Of a stretch of 64,000 nucleotides of DNA, positions 49,781 through 58,208 are shown in pieces. The position numbers and the translations under genes were made by a program. The stretch is from Nocardioides luteus (lineage in GTDB: Bacteria > Actinomycetota > Actinomycetes > Propionibacteriales > Nocardioidaceae). The notes beneath the pieces were generated by a model. That model saw only the letters and a program-made list of their open reading frames with translations. It made no database searches and was not told the DNA's origin. The stretch lies in assembly GCF_015752315.1 (NCBI RefSeq), contig NZ_JADOVJ010000001.1:4146501-4210500 (forward strand), given 5' to 3'. Each line of letters opens with the position of its first letter. Positions within the stretch are counted from its first letter, which is position 1.

Positions 49781-50533
49781 TCAGCCGAAGGCGGTCCGCT
49801 CGAACACCGCGTGCAGCGGCCGGTCCGCGATCATGACGTCGACCATGAGACGGAAGCGTCCCGGTGACGACGGCGTGCCGCTGAACGTCCCATCCGCCCC
49901 CGCCTCGAACCGCACGAAGGCGCCGCTGGCGATGCTGACGCCGGCGACCTCCGCCTCGGCGTACTCGACCTGCTTGCCGGCGGAGGACACCGACAGCACC
50001 AGCGTCGACGGCTGAGCGAGCAGCAGGTCGCCCGAGAGCGAGACGTCGTACGCACCGACCTTCTGCGTGTCCCCCTCGGCGACCCGAACCTTCGGCAATC
50101 CGTGCTTCGCGCGCGGTGCGTCGACATCGGCACCGAGGACGAGATCACCGATCTCGTCGCCGGTGTCGAAGGCCACCACGAGGTGGCCCGGACCTCCCGG
50201 GCTCTCCGGAAACGCCGCCTCCCAGGCGCCATCTCGCGTCGGCTCCGCGACGGCCCGCGCGAAGTAGCGGAGGTCCGTCGACCAGTACCACGAGGTCAGC
50301 TCGCCGACGTGTGCCTGCCCGGTCTCGAGCTCGAAGCGGACCCGGCCGGCACGCCCGCCCTCGGCGCGGACGTCTGACAGGCGATAGCCCGCCTGGTGGT
50401 CGACGAGCCCATCGCCCCAACCGGCCGTTCCGAGGTTCGGATCGGCGGCGTCCGGCGAGCCGTCCGAGGCGCCGCACGAGGCCGCCGACAGCGACAGCGC
50501 CGCGAGAGCCGCGACCAGGGCGCGGTACGTCAT
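49781..50533 (-). CDS. Secreted lipoprotein, uncharacterised
   Basis: A 250-aa predicted lipoprotein with signal peptide and lipobox-like LSAASC (Cys about residue 20). Two beta-rich modules follow; the C-terminal one (GTPSSPGRFRLMVDVMIADR to the end) resembles Ig-like domains of secreted proteins found beside copper-handling genes. The gene overlaps the IclR regulator by 4 bp. A role in metal handling at the cell surface for the nearby copper monooxygenase is a guess from context. Confidence 0.7.
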   Translation of the reverse strand: MTYRALVAALAALSLSAASCGASDGSPDAADPNLGTAGWGDGLVDHQAGYRLSDVRAEGGRAGRVRFELETGQAHVGELTSWYWSTDLRYFARAVAEPTRDGAWEAAFPESPGGPGHLVVAFDTGDEIGDLVLGADVDAPRAKHGLPKVRVAEGDTQKVGAYDVSLSGDLLLAQPSTLVLSVSSAGKQVEYAEAEVAGVSIASGAFVRFEAGADGTFSGTPSSPGRFRLMVDVMIADRPLHAVFERTAFG

Positions 50534-51375
50534 GCCCGAGCCCGCTCGCAGACCATCGCCGTGAGCGGGTCGAGGTCGACGTACATCCGGGTCGCGTCCC
50601 GCGCTGCCTGCCTGACCGCCGACTCGAGCTGCTCACGCTCGTCCAGGAAACGACGGGACGAGACCGAGACACCGAGGCCGGCGATCACTCGTCCGGCACT
50701 GTCCCGCACCGGTGCTGCCACGCACGAGACACCCATCTCGTACTCGTCCACGTCGGTCGCGAACCCGGCCGCCCGCATCCGAAGCACCTCGCGGCGCAGC
50801 CGATCGGGGGTGTCGAGGGTGTGGTCGGTGAATCGCCGCAGGCGCGGCTGCCGCAGGTAGTCCGGCCAGCGGTCGAAGCCGATCGAGGCGAGCATGACCT
50901 TGCCGAGGGCGAGCGCGTGCGCGCCGCCTCGGTAGCCCGCGGAGATGTCGCGCAGCTCTGCCGCGCCCCGACGTCCTCGCGTGTCTGCGATCTCCAGATC
51001 GCCCTGTTTCCACCAACCCAGATAGGCGCGCGCACGAGTCTCGTCACGCAGATCCTGCAGCACCGCCGCCAGCCGCTCCGGCTGCGTCCGATTGGCGACG
51101 TAGCCCCGGTACAGCGCGGCGATCTGCGGTCCGAGGGTGTAGAGCCCCGACGTCGTCGGCGCGTGCTCGATCATCCCCACGTCCGTCAGGGTCTGCAGCG
51201 CGTAGTAGGTGGTCGACAGGCTCTGCTCGAGGCGACGGGCCAACACCTTGGCCGACACCCCCGCCGGATTCTCGGCGATGATCGCCAACGTGTTGGCGAT
51301 ATGGATCGCCGAGTTGAGGACTCTCTTCTGTGCACGGATGCCTTCGACTGCGTCCAGGCTGGTCGTTTCCGTCAT
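50530..51375 (-). CDS. IclR family transcriptional regulator
   Basis: A 281-aa regulator. The winged helix-turn-helix is at about residues 20-85 (SAIHIANTLAIIAENPAGVS, EQSLSTTYYALQTLTDVGMI) and the GAF-like effector domain at about 100-275 (GGAHALALGKVMLASIGFDR, EYEMGVSCVAAPVRDSAGRV). It diverges from the GAF/Fis activator gene. It likely controls the lipoprotein with which it overlaps and possibly the monooxygenase cluster. Confidence 0.88.
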   Translation of the reverse strand: MTETTSLDAVEGIRAQKRVLNSAIHIANTLAIIAENPAGVSAKVLARRLEQSLSTTYYALQTLTDVGMIEHAPTTSGLYTLGPQIAALYRGYVANRTQPERLAAVLQDLRDETRARAYLGWWKQGDLEIADTRGRRGAAELRDISAGYRGGAHALALGKVMLASIGFDRWPDYLRQPRLRRFTDHTLDTPDRLRREVLRMRAAGFATDVDEYEMGVSCVAAPVRDSAGRVIAGLGVSVSSRRFLDEREQLESAVRQAARDATRMYVDLDPLTAMVCERARA

Positions 51376-51447
51376 GGTTTCCTCCGGTGTAGAAGTAACC
51401 CGCCGATTACCTGCCCTTGATCAAAGCAAACCGGACTACTGTGATGG

Positions 51448-51462
51448 GTCTCACATTGAGAC
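51448..51462. promoter_or_regulatory. Palindrome just upstream of the GAF/Fis activator start
   Basis: GTCTCA-CAT-TGAGAC, a perfect 6-3-6 palindrome ending 26 bp before the chosen start codon. It may be a binding site for the GAF/Fis regulator itself. Confidence 0.45.
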
Positions 51463-51488
51463 AGGCTGAGGCAGAATCGAGAAAGCCC

Positions 51489-53267
51489 ATGTCCAGTGCC
51501 ATGCCGAGCTGGTCCGACGTGCTGACGCACTCCCTCGAACGGCTCAAGGAACGAGCATCGACCGATCCCGATGCCGGGGTCCGCGACGGGATCCTCGCGT
51601 CCTGGCGTCGCTCCTACGACAGCCAGGCACTCGGCGACCGCCTCGACCTGCCCTACGACGACAACCTGAACCTCTCGACCAGGCTGGTCCGCGCCGCCCG
51701 CCCCGTCATCGAGAAGGTTCAGAGCGATATCGACGGCAGCCCGCTGACCCTGATCCTCGGCGACAGCACCGGCAAGGTGCTGCTGCGGCACTCGGGCGAG
51801 CCGTGCCTCGAAGGGCAGCTCGACCGCGCCCTGCTCGCTCCGGGGTTCAGCTATGCCGAGAAGTACGCCGGTACCAACGGCATCGGCACCGCCCTGGAGG
51901 ATCGGTCGACCGCCCTCGTACGCGGCGCCGAGCACTTCAACGAGCAGCTCCAGGTGTTCGCCTGCGTCGGTGTCCCGGTGCGCGACCCCATCACCCGCCG
52001 CCAGCTCGGCGTCCTGGACATCACCACCTGGGCCGACCGTGCGCATCCCGCGCTCACGGCGTTGGTCCGACAGGCCGGTGCCTCGATCGAGGACACCCTT
52101 CTCACGATGTCGAGCCGAGGTGCGCGGTCGCTGCTGGAGCAGTATCTCCGCAGCAGCCGGGCGGCCGAGGACCGCGTCATCGCCGTCAGCGACGAGGCGT
52201 TCATCGGATCCGCCACCGCGGCCGACCGCATCGGCGGACTGGGACGACCCGAGCTGTGGGCGCTGACCGTGGACGCCCTCGGCAATTCCGACGGTGCCGA
52301 GATCTCCCTCATGTCCGGCACCGAGTACGCCACCACCCTGACCGTACGTGCCATCCGCTCGCCCTACGGCCGACTCGACGGCGCGATCATCGAGATCCCC
52401 TCCTCCGCTCCGGCACCGCCCGTCCAGCGGTCGAGCCCGGCTCGGCCACGCGGAACCCACCAGCTCAGCCCGCTGGTCCTCGGCCCGATGGCCATGGTCG
52501 GCCGCATGGCCGCCGCACGACTGCCCGTCTGCCTCGTCGGCGAGCCGGGCACCGGCAAGCGCACCCTCATCCAGGACATCGCCATGCGCGAGTTCCCGGG
52601 GCGTACGGTCGTCGTCATCGACTGCGGTGACGACGACATCGAGGCCAAGCTCGGCTCGGTCGGCGAGCATCTCGCCGATGGTCATCCCGTCATCGTCCGC
52701 GACGCCGACGGACTGGCATCCGGCCGTCTGGCCGAGCTGGTCAGCGGCATGGACCTGCCCTCGGCCAGTGGCTGGCTCACCTTCACCACGCGCACCCATC
52801 GCAAGAGCGTCGAGGGAGCCGAGGAGGCCGAGGGCGACCTGGCCGCCGCCGGCATCCCGATGATCGCCCTTCCCCCGCTGCGGGCACGTGTCCAGGACCT
52901 CCGTGTCCTGCTTCCCGACATGGTGCGCCGGCTGAGCCGCGGACGCGTCACCGCGGTCTCCCCCGAGCTGCTGACCCGCCTGATCCGCGAACCGTGGCCG
53001 GGGAACCTCGCCGAGGTCGTCGAGCTGGTCACCACCATGATCCCCTCGGCGACCGACTCCGTCCTGCGCGAGCAGCACCTTCCGGCCGACTTCGGCAGCG
53101 GGCTGCGGTATCGGCTCACCCCGCTGGAGTGGATGACCCGCGACGCCATCGTGGAGTCGCTGCGAGCCTGCGACTGGGACAAGGCGCGCGCCGCCGAGGC
53201 GCTCGGCATGTCCCGAGCCTCGATCTACCGAAAGATCAAGGCCTACAACATCGAGCCCGGCGCCTGA
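51489..53267 (+). CDS. GAF/Fis-type transcriptional activator, MimR-like
   Basis: A 592-aa protein. A GAF sensor spans about residues 55-200 (FSYAEKYAGTNGIGTALEDR, FACVGVPVRDPITRRQLGVL). A degenerate AAA+ module follows with Walker A GEPGTGKRT but no GAFTGA loop for sigma-54 contact. A C-terminal Fis helix-turn-helix closes it (CDWDKARAAEALGMSRASIY). This is the actinobacterial type, which works without sigma-54; MimR and relatives activate propane monooxygenase operons. It is convergent with the monooxygenase cluster tail. The ATG at 51489 is preferred over an upstream TTG. Confidence 0.85.
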   Translation: MSSAMPSWSDVLTHSLERLKERASTDPDAGVRDGILASWRRSYDSQALGDRLDLPYDDNLNLSTRLVRAARPVIEKVQSDIDGSPLTLILGDSTGKVLLRHSGEPCLEGQLDRALLAPGFSYAEKYAGTNGIGTALEDRSTALVRGAEHFNEQLQVFACVGVPVRDPITRRQLGVLDITTWADRAHPALTALVRQAGASIEDTLLTMSSRGARSLLEQYLRSSRAAEDRVIAVSDEAFIGSATAADRIGGLGRPELWALTVDALGNSDGAEISLMSGTEYATTLTVRAIRSPYGRLDGAIIEIPSSAPAPPVQRSSPARPRGTHQLSPLVLGPMAMVGRMAAARLPVCLVGEPGTGKRTLIQDIAMREFPGRTVVVIDCGDDDIEAKLGSVGEHLADGHPVIVRDADGLASGRLAELVSGMDLPSASGWLTFTTRTHRKSVEGAEEAEGDLAAAGIPMIALPPLRARVQDLRVLLPDMVRRLSRGRVTAVSPELLTRLIREPWPGNLAEVVELVTTMIPSATDSVLREQHLPADFGSGLRYRLTPLEWMTRDAIVESLRACDWDKARAAEALGMSRASIYRKIKAYNIEPGA

Positions 53268-53270
53268 TCC

Positions 53271-53417
53271 TCAGTCGGCCGCACCGTCGCTGTCGGTGCG
53301 CTCCTCGCGCTCGACGGGGGACGGCGCCTTCAGCCATGCGTAGAGGCCGACGACGAGCGCGATGGCCACCATCGGGAACACCCACAGGTAGTCGACGATG
53401 TGCAACGGAGCGATCAT
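53271..53417 (-). CDS. Single-helix small membrane protein (48 aa)
   Basis: A 48-aa protein, MIAPLHIVDYLWVFPMVAIA onwards: one transmembrane helix (about residues 10-29) then an acidic/basic cytoplasmic tail. It begins 6 bp after the stop of the 434-aa membrane protein and ends 3 bp from the convergent activator gene. Size and position suggest a small accessory subunit at the end of the operon. Confidence 0.65.
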   Translation of the reverse strand: MIAPLHIVDYLWVFPMVAIALVVGLYAWLKAPSPVEREERTDSDGAAD

Positions 53418-53423
53418 CACTTC

Positions 53424-54728
53424 TCACAGTCCTATCAGCAGAACGAGGCCTGTCGAGGTCAGACCGACCATCAACAGGAGGTACGGCAGCTGCCCCACCG
53501 CAACCGATCGCGGGCGGAGCTCCTCGAGGGAGCGGTCGTGGGCCGCTACGACGCCGACGACGTGTCCGCAGACCACCGCCGCGAGCTGTACGACGGCGAT
53601 CGTCCGGGGTGAGACGACCAGGTAGTCGATCGAGGACCGTGCCGAGCCGAAGAGGTCCCATCCCCGCCCGAACGGGTCGGACGCCAGGATCGCGCCGACC
53701 TGGCCCTGGAAGATCGCGAACGAGAAGTAGTGGGCCACGGTGTAGCCGACGATGATGGGCACCATGGTGTGCGCGAAGGCCCGCGAGGTCCCGTCGGCGT
53801 ATCGCGAGAAGGCGTCGGTGGCCCGCATCGCGAGCTGGTAGGCACCGGCGACGAGCAGGATTGCGCCGACCAGGCCGAGGGTGCCGGTGATCAGATAGCC
53901 GGGTCCGGCGAGGTCGCGGGTCAGGTCGCCCCAGAGGGAGGTCCGGGTCACCCCGTCGAAGGCCGTCGACCCGAGCAGCGTGCACAGCACGGCGAGCTGC
54001 CCCGGCGGGACCGGCATGGCCGCGAGTCCGGCCAGCGGGTGGCGGAGGACCGCCTCGCCGTCCACCGAGCGCCCCCACGGCGCCAGCCGCCCGATGGTCG
54101 CCGAATAGACCTCCAGGCCGTCGGCGGCGTCGAACCACCGCGGACCGACCACCGCACCACCGATCCCGTGCACGAGGACGTACGCGGTCACGAACCCGGC
54201 CACCACGCGCGGCTCGTCGGAGTGGTCGAAGACGAGCTCCAGCCACAGGAACACGCCCAGCGAGACGACGGCCGGCCATCGGCCCACGGCCGCCGGAAGC
54301 CCGGACCGCCGCATGCGCGATGGAACGACCCGGCTCAGCAGCCGCGCCAATGCCCGCACCGGGTTGAGGAACCGCCAGACCGGCCCCAGGAGCAGCGAGC
54401 ACGGCACCAGGCCGACCCACACCCACACGTAGAGCCAGGTGGGAGCCGGGTTCGCCGCCACGCTGGCCGGACCGAACCAGGCGACCGCGAGGAACACCAC
54501 GGTCCCGACCAGGGCGACTGCCTGCGCAAGCCGTGAGGCCCGCTCCCCCACCGCGACCTGTACCCACCGCGGGAGAACCACCCCCGCCTCGGTCGCGAAC
54601 CGGCTCGAGCGCCACAGCAGCCCGAGCGCGAGGAAGGAGAACAGCAGAACTCCCACCGCGACGTACAGGGCGACCCACACCGGGATCGGAAGATCCGAGC
54701 GGCCACCCAGCCCGTGGGTCAGGATCAT
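53424..54728 (-). CDS. Polytopic membrane protein of the family often named fenitrothion hydrolase
   Basis: A 434-aa protein with about ten to eleven helices. The N-terminus LTHGLGGRSDLPIPVWVALY and internal LVHGIGGAVVGPRWFD and HTMVPIIVGYTVAHYFSFAI carry several conserved His. The family is usually annotated as fenitrothion hydrolase but its normal role is unclear; it commonly travels with cupredoxin-like proteins. It overlaps the upstream lipoprotein gene by one base (TGATG). A copper-transport role for the monooxygenase is inference. Confidence 0.72.
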   Translation of the reverse strand: MILTHGLGGRSDLPIPVWVALYVAVGVLLFSFLALGLLWRSSRFATEAGVVLPRWVQVAVGERASRLAQAVALVGTVVFLAVAWFGPASVAANPAPTWLYVWVWVGLVPCSLLLGPVWRFLNPVRALARLLSRVVPSRMRRSGLPAAVGRWPAVVSLGVFLWLELVFDHSDEPRVVAGFVTAYVLVHGIGGAVVGPRWFDAADGLEVYSATIGRLAPWGRSVDGEAVLRHPLAGLAAMPVPPGQLAVLCTLLGSTAFDGVTRTSLWGDLTRDLAGPGYLITGTLGLVGAILLVAGAYQLAMRATDAFSRYADGTSRAFAHTMVPIIVGYTVAHYFSFAIFQGQVGAILASDPFGRGWDLFGSARSSIDYLVVSPRTIAVVQLAAVVCGHVVGVVAAHDRSLEELRPRSVAVGQLPYLLLMVGLTSTGLVLLIGL

Positions 54729-55180
54729 CACTTCACCTCGATCTCGACGAGCAGCGTGCCCGCTCCCTCCAGCTCCACCTCGAAACGGCCGGGGATGTCG
54801 GCCGTGAAGGTCAGCGTGCTCTCCTGGCCGGCCACGAGATCGACGTGCGTGTCGTAGCCGTGAACATGCACCTCGTCCGCGACGTCGCTGGTGACGGCGA
54901 GCGTCACCGGCTCACCCAGAGCGACGCGCTCGACACGGGCCGGCGGGGACGGCTTCCCGTCCACGACCTCGATCCGGATGACATCGCCCGTTGGCGACGT
55001 GTTCGTCGGCCGGGTGTCCGTCGGCGAGGGCGTGGCGGTCCTCGCGGGCTCCGAGGTCTGCGTCGAGCCGTGATCGGCGTGGTCCGCCTCCGCCGCGGTG
55101 GAGGTCTCGGCTCCGCACGCGCTCAGAGCTGAGGCGGCGAGGAGCGTCGCGCCGGCAAGGATAAGGCGTGCGCTGATCAT
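54728..55180 (-). CDS. Cupredoxin-like lipoprotein
   Basis: A 150-aa lipoprotein (lipobox LSACG, Cys about residue 22). A low-complexity Thr/Pro/Asp linker with ADHADHG follows, then a compact beta-sandwich (about 65-150) with DEVHVHGYDTHVDLVAGQES and IPGRFEVELEGAGTLLVEIE. The closely spaced His residues suggest copper binding. It overlaps both neighbours. It could deliver or store copper at the membrane for the adjacent enzyme. Confidence 0.8.
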   Translation of the reverse strand: MISARLILAGATLLAASALSACGAETSTAAEADHADHGSTQTSEPARTATPSPTDTRPTNTSPTGDVIRIEVVDGKPSPPARVERVALGEPVTLAVTSDVADEVHVHGYDTHVDLVAGQESTLTFTADIPGRFEVELEGAGTLLVEIEVK

Positions 55181-55773
55181 GAATGGTGGTTCCTTCCGAG
55201 ACGGCGTTCGTTGGTCACGAGACGGCTGCTGATGACGAGGGCGAGGACGAGACCGTGCACGACGTGGATCCCGACCATCCACGGCCAGCCGATCAGGCTG
55301 CTCAGGCTCGAGGCCTCCGGCTGCGCGCCCACGACGGTCCCGACGACCTGGAGGCAGACCAGGTAGAAGAAGCACATCAGGATGACGCCGTGCAGGGCGG
55401 CGACGACGTACAGAGCACGTCCGGCGACCCGATGGTTCCGCGTGCCGAGCGAGAAGATCGCTCCGCTCACGCCACCGAGGACCACGCAGATCCCCAGTCC
55501 GCCGACGAACTCCTGCTGGAAGAAGGGTGCTGGCTCACCGGCCGCGGTCGCGGCCTGCGACACCTCGAGGGCACCCGGCGACAGGAACGAGACGATCGCG
55601 TAGAAAGGGGTCGCCGCACCGACCCCCTGAACGACGCCGGCCAGGGCGAGCAGCGCGATGATGACCAGGGCCGACAGGCTGCCGGCGACCGCTCCGCGCT
55701 CGATCGCGGCGTCGACCGCCCGCCAGCCCGTCGGCGACTCGTCCACCTGAGCAGGGCTTCTCATGCTGGTCAC
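55177..55773 (-). CDS. Four-helix membrane protein, uncharacterised
   Basis: A 198-aa protein with four to five transmembrane helices (ALVIIALLALAGVVQGVGAA, FVGGLGICVVLGGVSGAIFS, ALHGVILMCFFYLVCLQVV, HVVHGLVLALVISSRLV). It overlaps the genes before and after by 4 bp. No family is recognised. It is part of the small-membrane-protein set downstream of bmoCAB. Confidence 0.75.
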   Translation of the reverse strand: MTSMRSPAQVDESPTGWRAVDAAIERGAVAGSLSALVIIALLALAGVVQGVGAATPFYAIVSFLSPGALEVSQAATAAGEPAPFFQQEFVGGLGICVVLGGVSGAIFSLGTRNHRVAGRALYVVAALHGVILMCFFYLVCLQVVGTVVGAQPEASSLSSLIGWPWMVGIHVVHGLVLALVISSRLVTNERRLGRNHHS

Positions 55774-56075
55774 TTCCCGTCCGCCTGGTCTGCGGGCACG
55801 GTCTCCCGGGGCCGGGTGGGCTCCTCGGCGTCGCGCTCGAGGAGCTCTTCGAGCTCGAAGTACTTGCCGCTGAAGAGCAGCCGCGCACCCGTCGGACGCT
55901 CATCGCGGTAGCCGGACTGGTAGCGCCGCTTCGACGTGCCCGACATGTCGATCGAGAGCATCAGCACGAAGATGCCGATCAACAGCCCTCCGAGGATGAC
56001 CGGACCGAGCCCGATCAGCATGTCCATGGAGCTCGTGCCGCCCCCGTGCATCGGCAGAATTTTCGGGATGGTCAT
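55770..56075 (-). CDS. Single-helix membrane protein downstream of bmoB
   Basis: A 101-aa protein with Met/His-containing N-terminus (PKILPMHGGGTSSMDMLIGL), one helix (about residues 20-42) and a charged cytoplasmic tail with an acidic stretch. The ATG 56075 is favoured by AGGAG eight bases upstream (GTG 56084 is alternative). It follows bmoB by 76 bp, with a strong hairpin between. Possibly a copper chaperone or assembly factor, but it does not match PmoD clearly. Confidence 0.72.
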   Translation of the reverse strand: MTIPKILPMHGGGTSSMDMLIGLGPVILGGLLIGIFVLMLSIDMSGTSKRRYQSGYRDERPTGARLLFSGKYFELEELLERDAEEPTRPRETVPADQADGK

Positions 56076-56103
56076 GGTGTGCACTCCTGGTTCAAGGGTG
56101 GAA

Positions 56104-56139
56104 ACCCGGTGGTGCCGAGGGAGAGCGGCACCACCGGGT
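56104..56139 (-). terminator. Hairpin after bmoB
   Basis: A 14-bp stem (ACCCGGTGGTGCCG with its complement CGGCACCACCGGGT) and 8-base loop lie 12 bp past the bmoB stop. It could stop part of the transcripts so that bmoCAB is made in excess over the accessory genes. Confidence 0.75.
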
Positions 56140-56151
56140 GAACGTGTTCCG

Positions 56152-57372
56152 TCAGACCATGGCCGACGGAGTGACGAAGCTCTGGACGGTCACGAAGTTC
56201 TCGTGGCCGGCCTCGTCCTGGAGGCGCAGCACGCCGGTGAGCTGCATGCGCGACTCGCCGACCGGCATGAGCCGTTCCTTGGCCCACACCTCGTCCGTGA
56301 TGCTCATCGTCAGCTCCCGTGTCTCGCCGGGGGCGATCGGCGCGGCCGGAGAGATCTGGACGGACCGCTCCGCACTTCCCGCCTCGGCCACCGGGAAGGT
56401 GAGCGTGCTCGTCATGAACGACTCCACCGATGCCGGGGAGGTTCCGGTGTTCGTCACCGTCACCTTGGCCGTCACGGTGTCCGTCGCCGGGTCGAACACG
56501 GCATCGGAGGCGTCCGCCGTGACGAACTTGGCATCCACCACCGCGTCCTCCGGGGCGAAGTGAAGCACCTGCTGCGGCATCTTGTCCGGGTAGGCCTGCG
56601 CCTGCCACACCATGCCTCCCACCACCAGGGCGATGGTCGCGCCCATCATGATGTTCATGACGCGGTGGTCCTTCTTCGTGATCAGCCCGTACGCCCCACC
56701 GTCGGTGTTGAGCGGGATCTGGCTTGTCACCGGCAGACGTGTGACGGTGGGCTTCGGGACGATCCAGTAGAGGAGCCAGGCGAACCCGATCACCAGCCAG
56801 AGGACGTTCCAGAAGGTGACGCCGCCCATGCCGATGTTCTCGAGGTCGGCCGTCTTCCCGCTCAGCAGCTTGACCTCGTTGGTGAAGCCACCGGCGGACT
56901 CCGTCACGTCGACGTACTGACCCGGGCCGATGAGCGAGCCCGCTCCGTGGATGCCGAAGATGGGATGGACGTGCCAGTGGCCGACCCGCCGCCCCTGGAG
57001 CACCATCTTGAACTGGTAGACGCCGCCCTTCTCGATCTCGATCGCCATCGGCGCCGGGGCGCCGTTGATGGTGCGCTCCTTGATGACGACGGTCGGGCCC
57101 GGGGCGATCACGCCGATGAAGCCGAGCTTCGGCTCGGCGAGCTGCTCGGGGTAGGTCTCGAGGATCTTCGCCGTGCCCGTGATGGTGAGCTCCTCACCCT
57201 GGGCGACCTTGTCGGCGGAGTACTTCACGTCCCAGAAGGCGACCGTGCCCATCCGGAGGAAGGCCTCCTGCGCCGTCTCGCCGTGAGCCGACGCCGGTGC
57301 CGGCGGCAGCGCGAGCACCACGGCGACGGCAGCGGCCATCACCGCCCCGATGTACTTCAACTTGCTACGCAT
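56152..57372 (-). CDS. bmoB: Copper membrane monooxygenase subunit B (PmoB/AmoB/BmoB family)
   Basis: A 406-aa subunit. A Sec signal ends ...APASA and the mature protein begins at His30 (HGETAQ). With His134 and His136 in GHWHVHPIFGI this reproduces the three His ligands of the CuB site. Two cupredoxin domains flank two transmembrane helices (about 190-210 and 250-270). The C-terminal domain ends with beta strands (SITDEVWAKERLMPVGESRM). Together with subunits A and C it oxidises short alkanes or ammonia-like substrates; Gram-positive members act on butane and other gaseous hydrocarbons. Confidence 0.93.
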   Translation of the reverse strand: MRSKLKYIGAVMAAAVAVVLALPPAPASAHGETAQEAFLRMGTVAFWDVKYSADKVAQGEELTITGTAKILETYPEQLAEPKLGFIGVIAPGPTVVIKERTINGAPAPMAIEIEKGGVYQFKMVLQGRRVGHWHVHPIFGIHGAGSLIGPGQYVDVTESAGGFTNEVKLLSGKTADLENIGMGGVTFWNVLWLVIGFAWLLYWIVPKPTVTRLPVTSQIPLNTDGGAYGLITKKDHRVMNIMMGATIALVVGGMVWQAQAYPDKMPQQVLHFAPEDAVVDAKFVTADASDAVFDPATDTVTAKVTVTNTGTSPASVESFMTSTLTFPVAEAGSAERSVQISPAAPIAPGETRELTMSITDEVWAKERLMPVGESRMQLTGVLRLQDEAGHENFVTVQSFVTPSAMV

Positions 57373-57384
57373 GTCGTACTCCTC

Positions 57385-58170
57385 TCAGAACCGCTTGATG
57401 AAGCGGCCGATGGGCCAGATGGCAAGTCCGCGACCGATGGCCTGGCCGACCCAGTAGCCGGCGACCGCGAGGGTGGCCCCGAACGCCAGCGAGACATACT
57501 GGGTCTCACCGAGGAAGGTGCGCAGCGACCCGTGCTCGATCATGCGGAGGTACTCGGGGGTCTGACCACGGACGTACTCGATGCCCTGGACGTCGGCGAC
57601 GGTGACGTGCAGACCCATCCAGTCGATCGGCTGCAGGTACGGCGCGAGCACCGTGTAGTTCGTGAACCAGAGGATCAGCGCGAAGCCGAACGCTCCGACC
57701 AGCGATGTCAGCACGAAGCTCTTCGTCTTCAGCAGCACCCAGTCCAGCCAGATGGCGGCGGCCAGGATCATCACCGGCCAGACGAACGCCAGCGGGAACC
57801 CGCCGAACATGTCCCAGTTGAAGATGCGGCCGATCCAGGACGCGATCGTCATGCTGATGGCGGTGTAGACGGCACCCGTGGGCATGCGCCAGGCGAGCCA
57901 CTGGATGTACTGCAGTGCGGACGGGATGATGATCACCGCGAAGGGGGTCACCATCGGCCACCACTGACGGTCCTTCCAGTCCGTCCAGAAGTCCCAGTCT
58001 CCTGCGAACAGGAGCTTGGTGATGTCGGCTGCGGCGGCAACCACGAAGGCGGCCGTGACCCAGAAGACGATGTCCCACTTGCGGTCGATGAAGGTGTAAC
58101 GGCGGTTGAGCAGCTTCCGCAGTGCTTGCGTGCGCTCCTCGGACTCCGGCGCCAAAGCTGTGGCACTCAT
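57385..58170 (-). CDS. bmoA: Copper membrane monooxygenase subunit A (PmoA/AmoA/BmoA family)
   Basis: A 261-aa membrane subunit with about seven helices (KWDIVFWVTAAFVVAAAADI, GDWDFWTDWKDRQWWPMVTP, ASWIGRIFNWDMFGGFPLAF). GDWDFWTDWKDRQWW is the family signature used for amoA/pmoA detection. Start 58170 has AAGGAG six bases upstream. It sits in the canonical order C-A-B. Confidence 0.94.
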   Translation of the reverse strand: MSATALAPESEERTQALRKLLNRRYTFIDRKWDIVFWVTAAFVVAAAADITKLLFAGDWDFWTDWKDRQWWPMVTPFAVIIIPSALQYIQWLAWRMPTGAVYTAISMTIASWIGRIFNWDMFGGFPLAFVWPVMILAAAIWLDWVLLKTKSFVLTSLVGAFGFALILWFTNYTVLAPYLQPIDWMGLHVTVADVQGIEYVRGQTPEYLRMIEHGSLRTFLGETQYVSLAFGATLAVAGYWVGQAIGRGLAIWPIGRFIKRF

Positions 58171-58208
58171 GAGGGCTCCTTGGTTTGGGGATGTGAACGG
58201 TCCACGGG

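Noticed and set aside
51405-51415. GATTACCTGCC shared with the palindrome at 48629
   Set aside because: Only the left half of the palindrome is present and no symmetry remains, so chance is likely.
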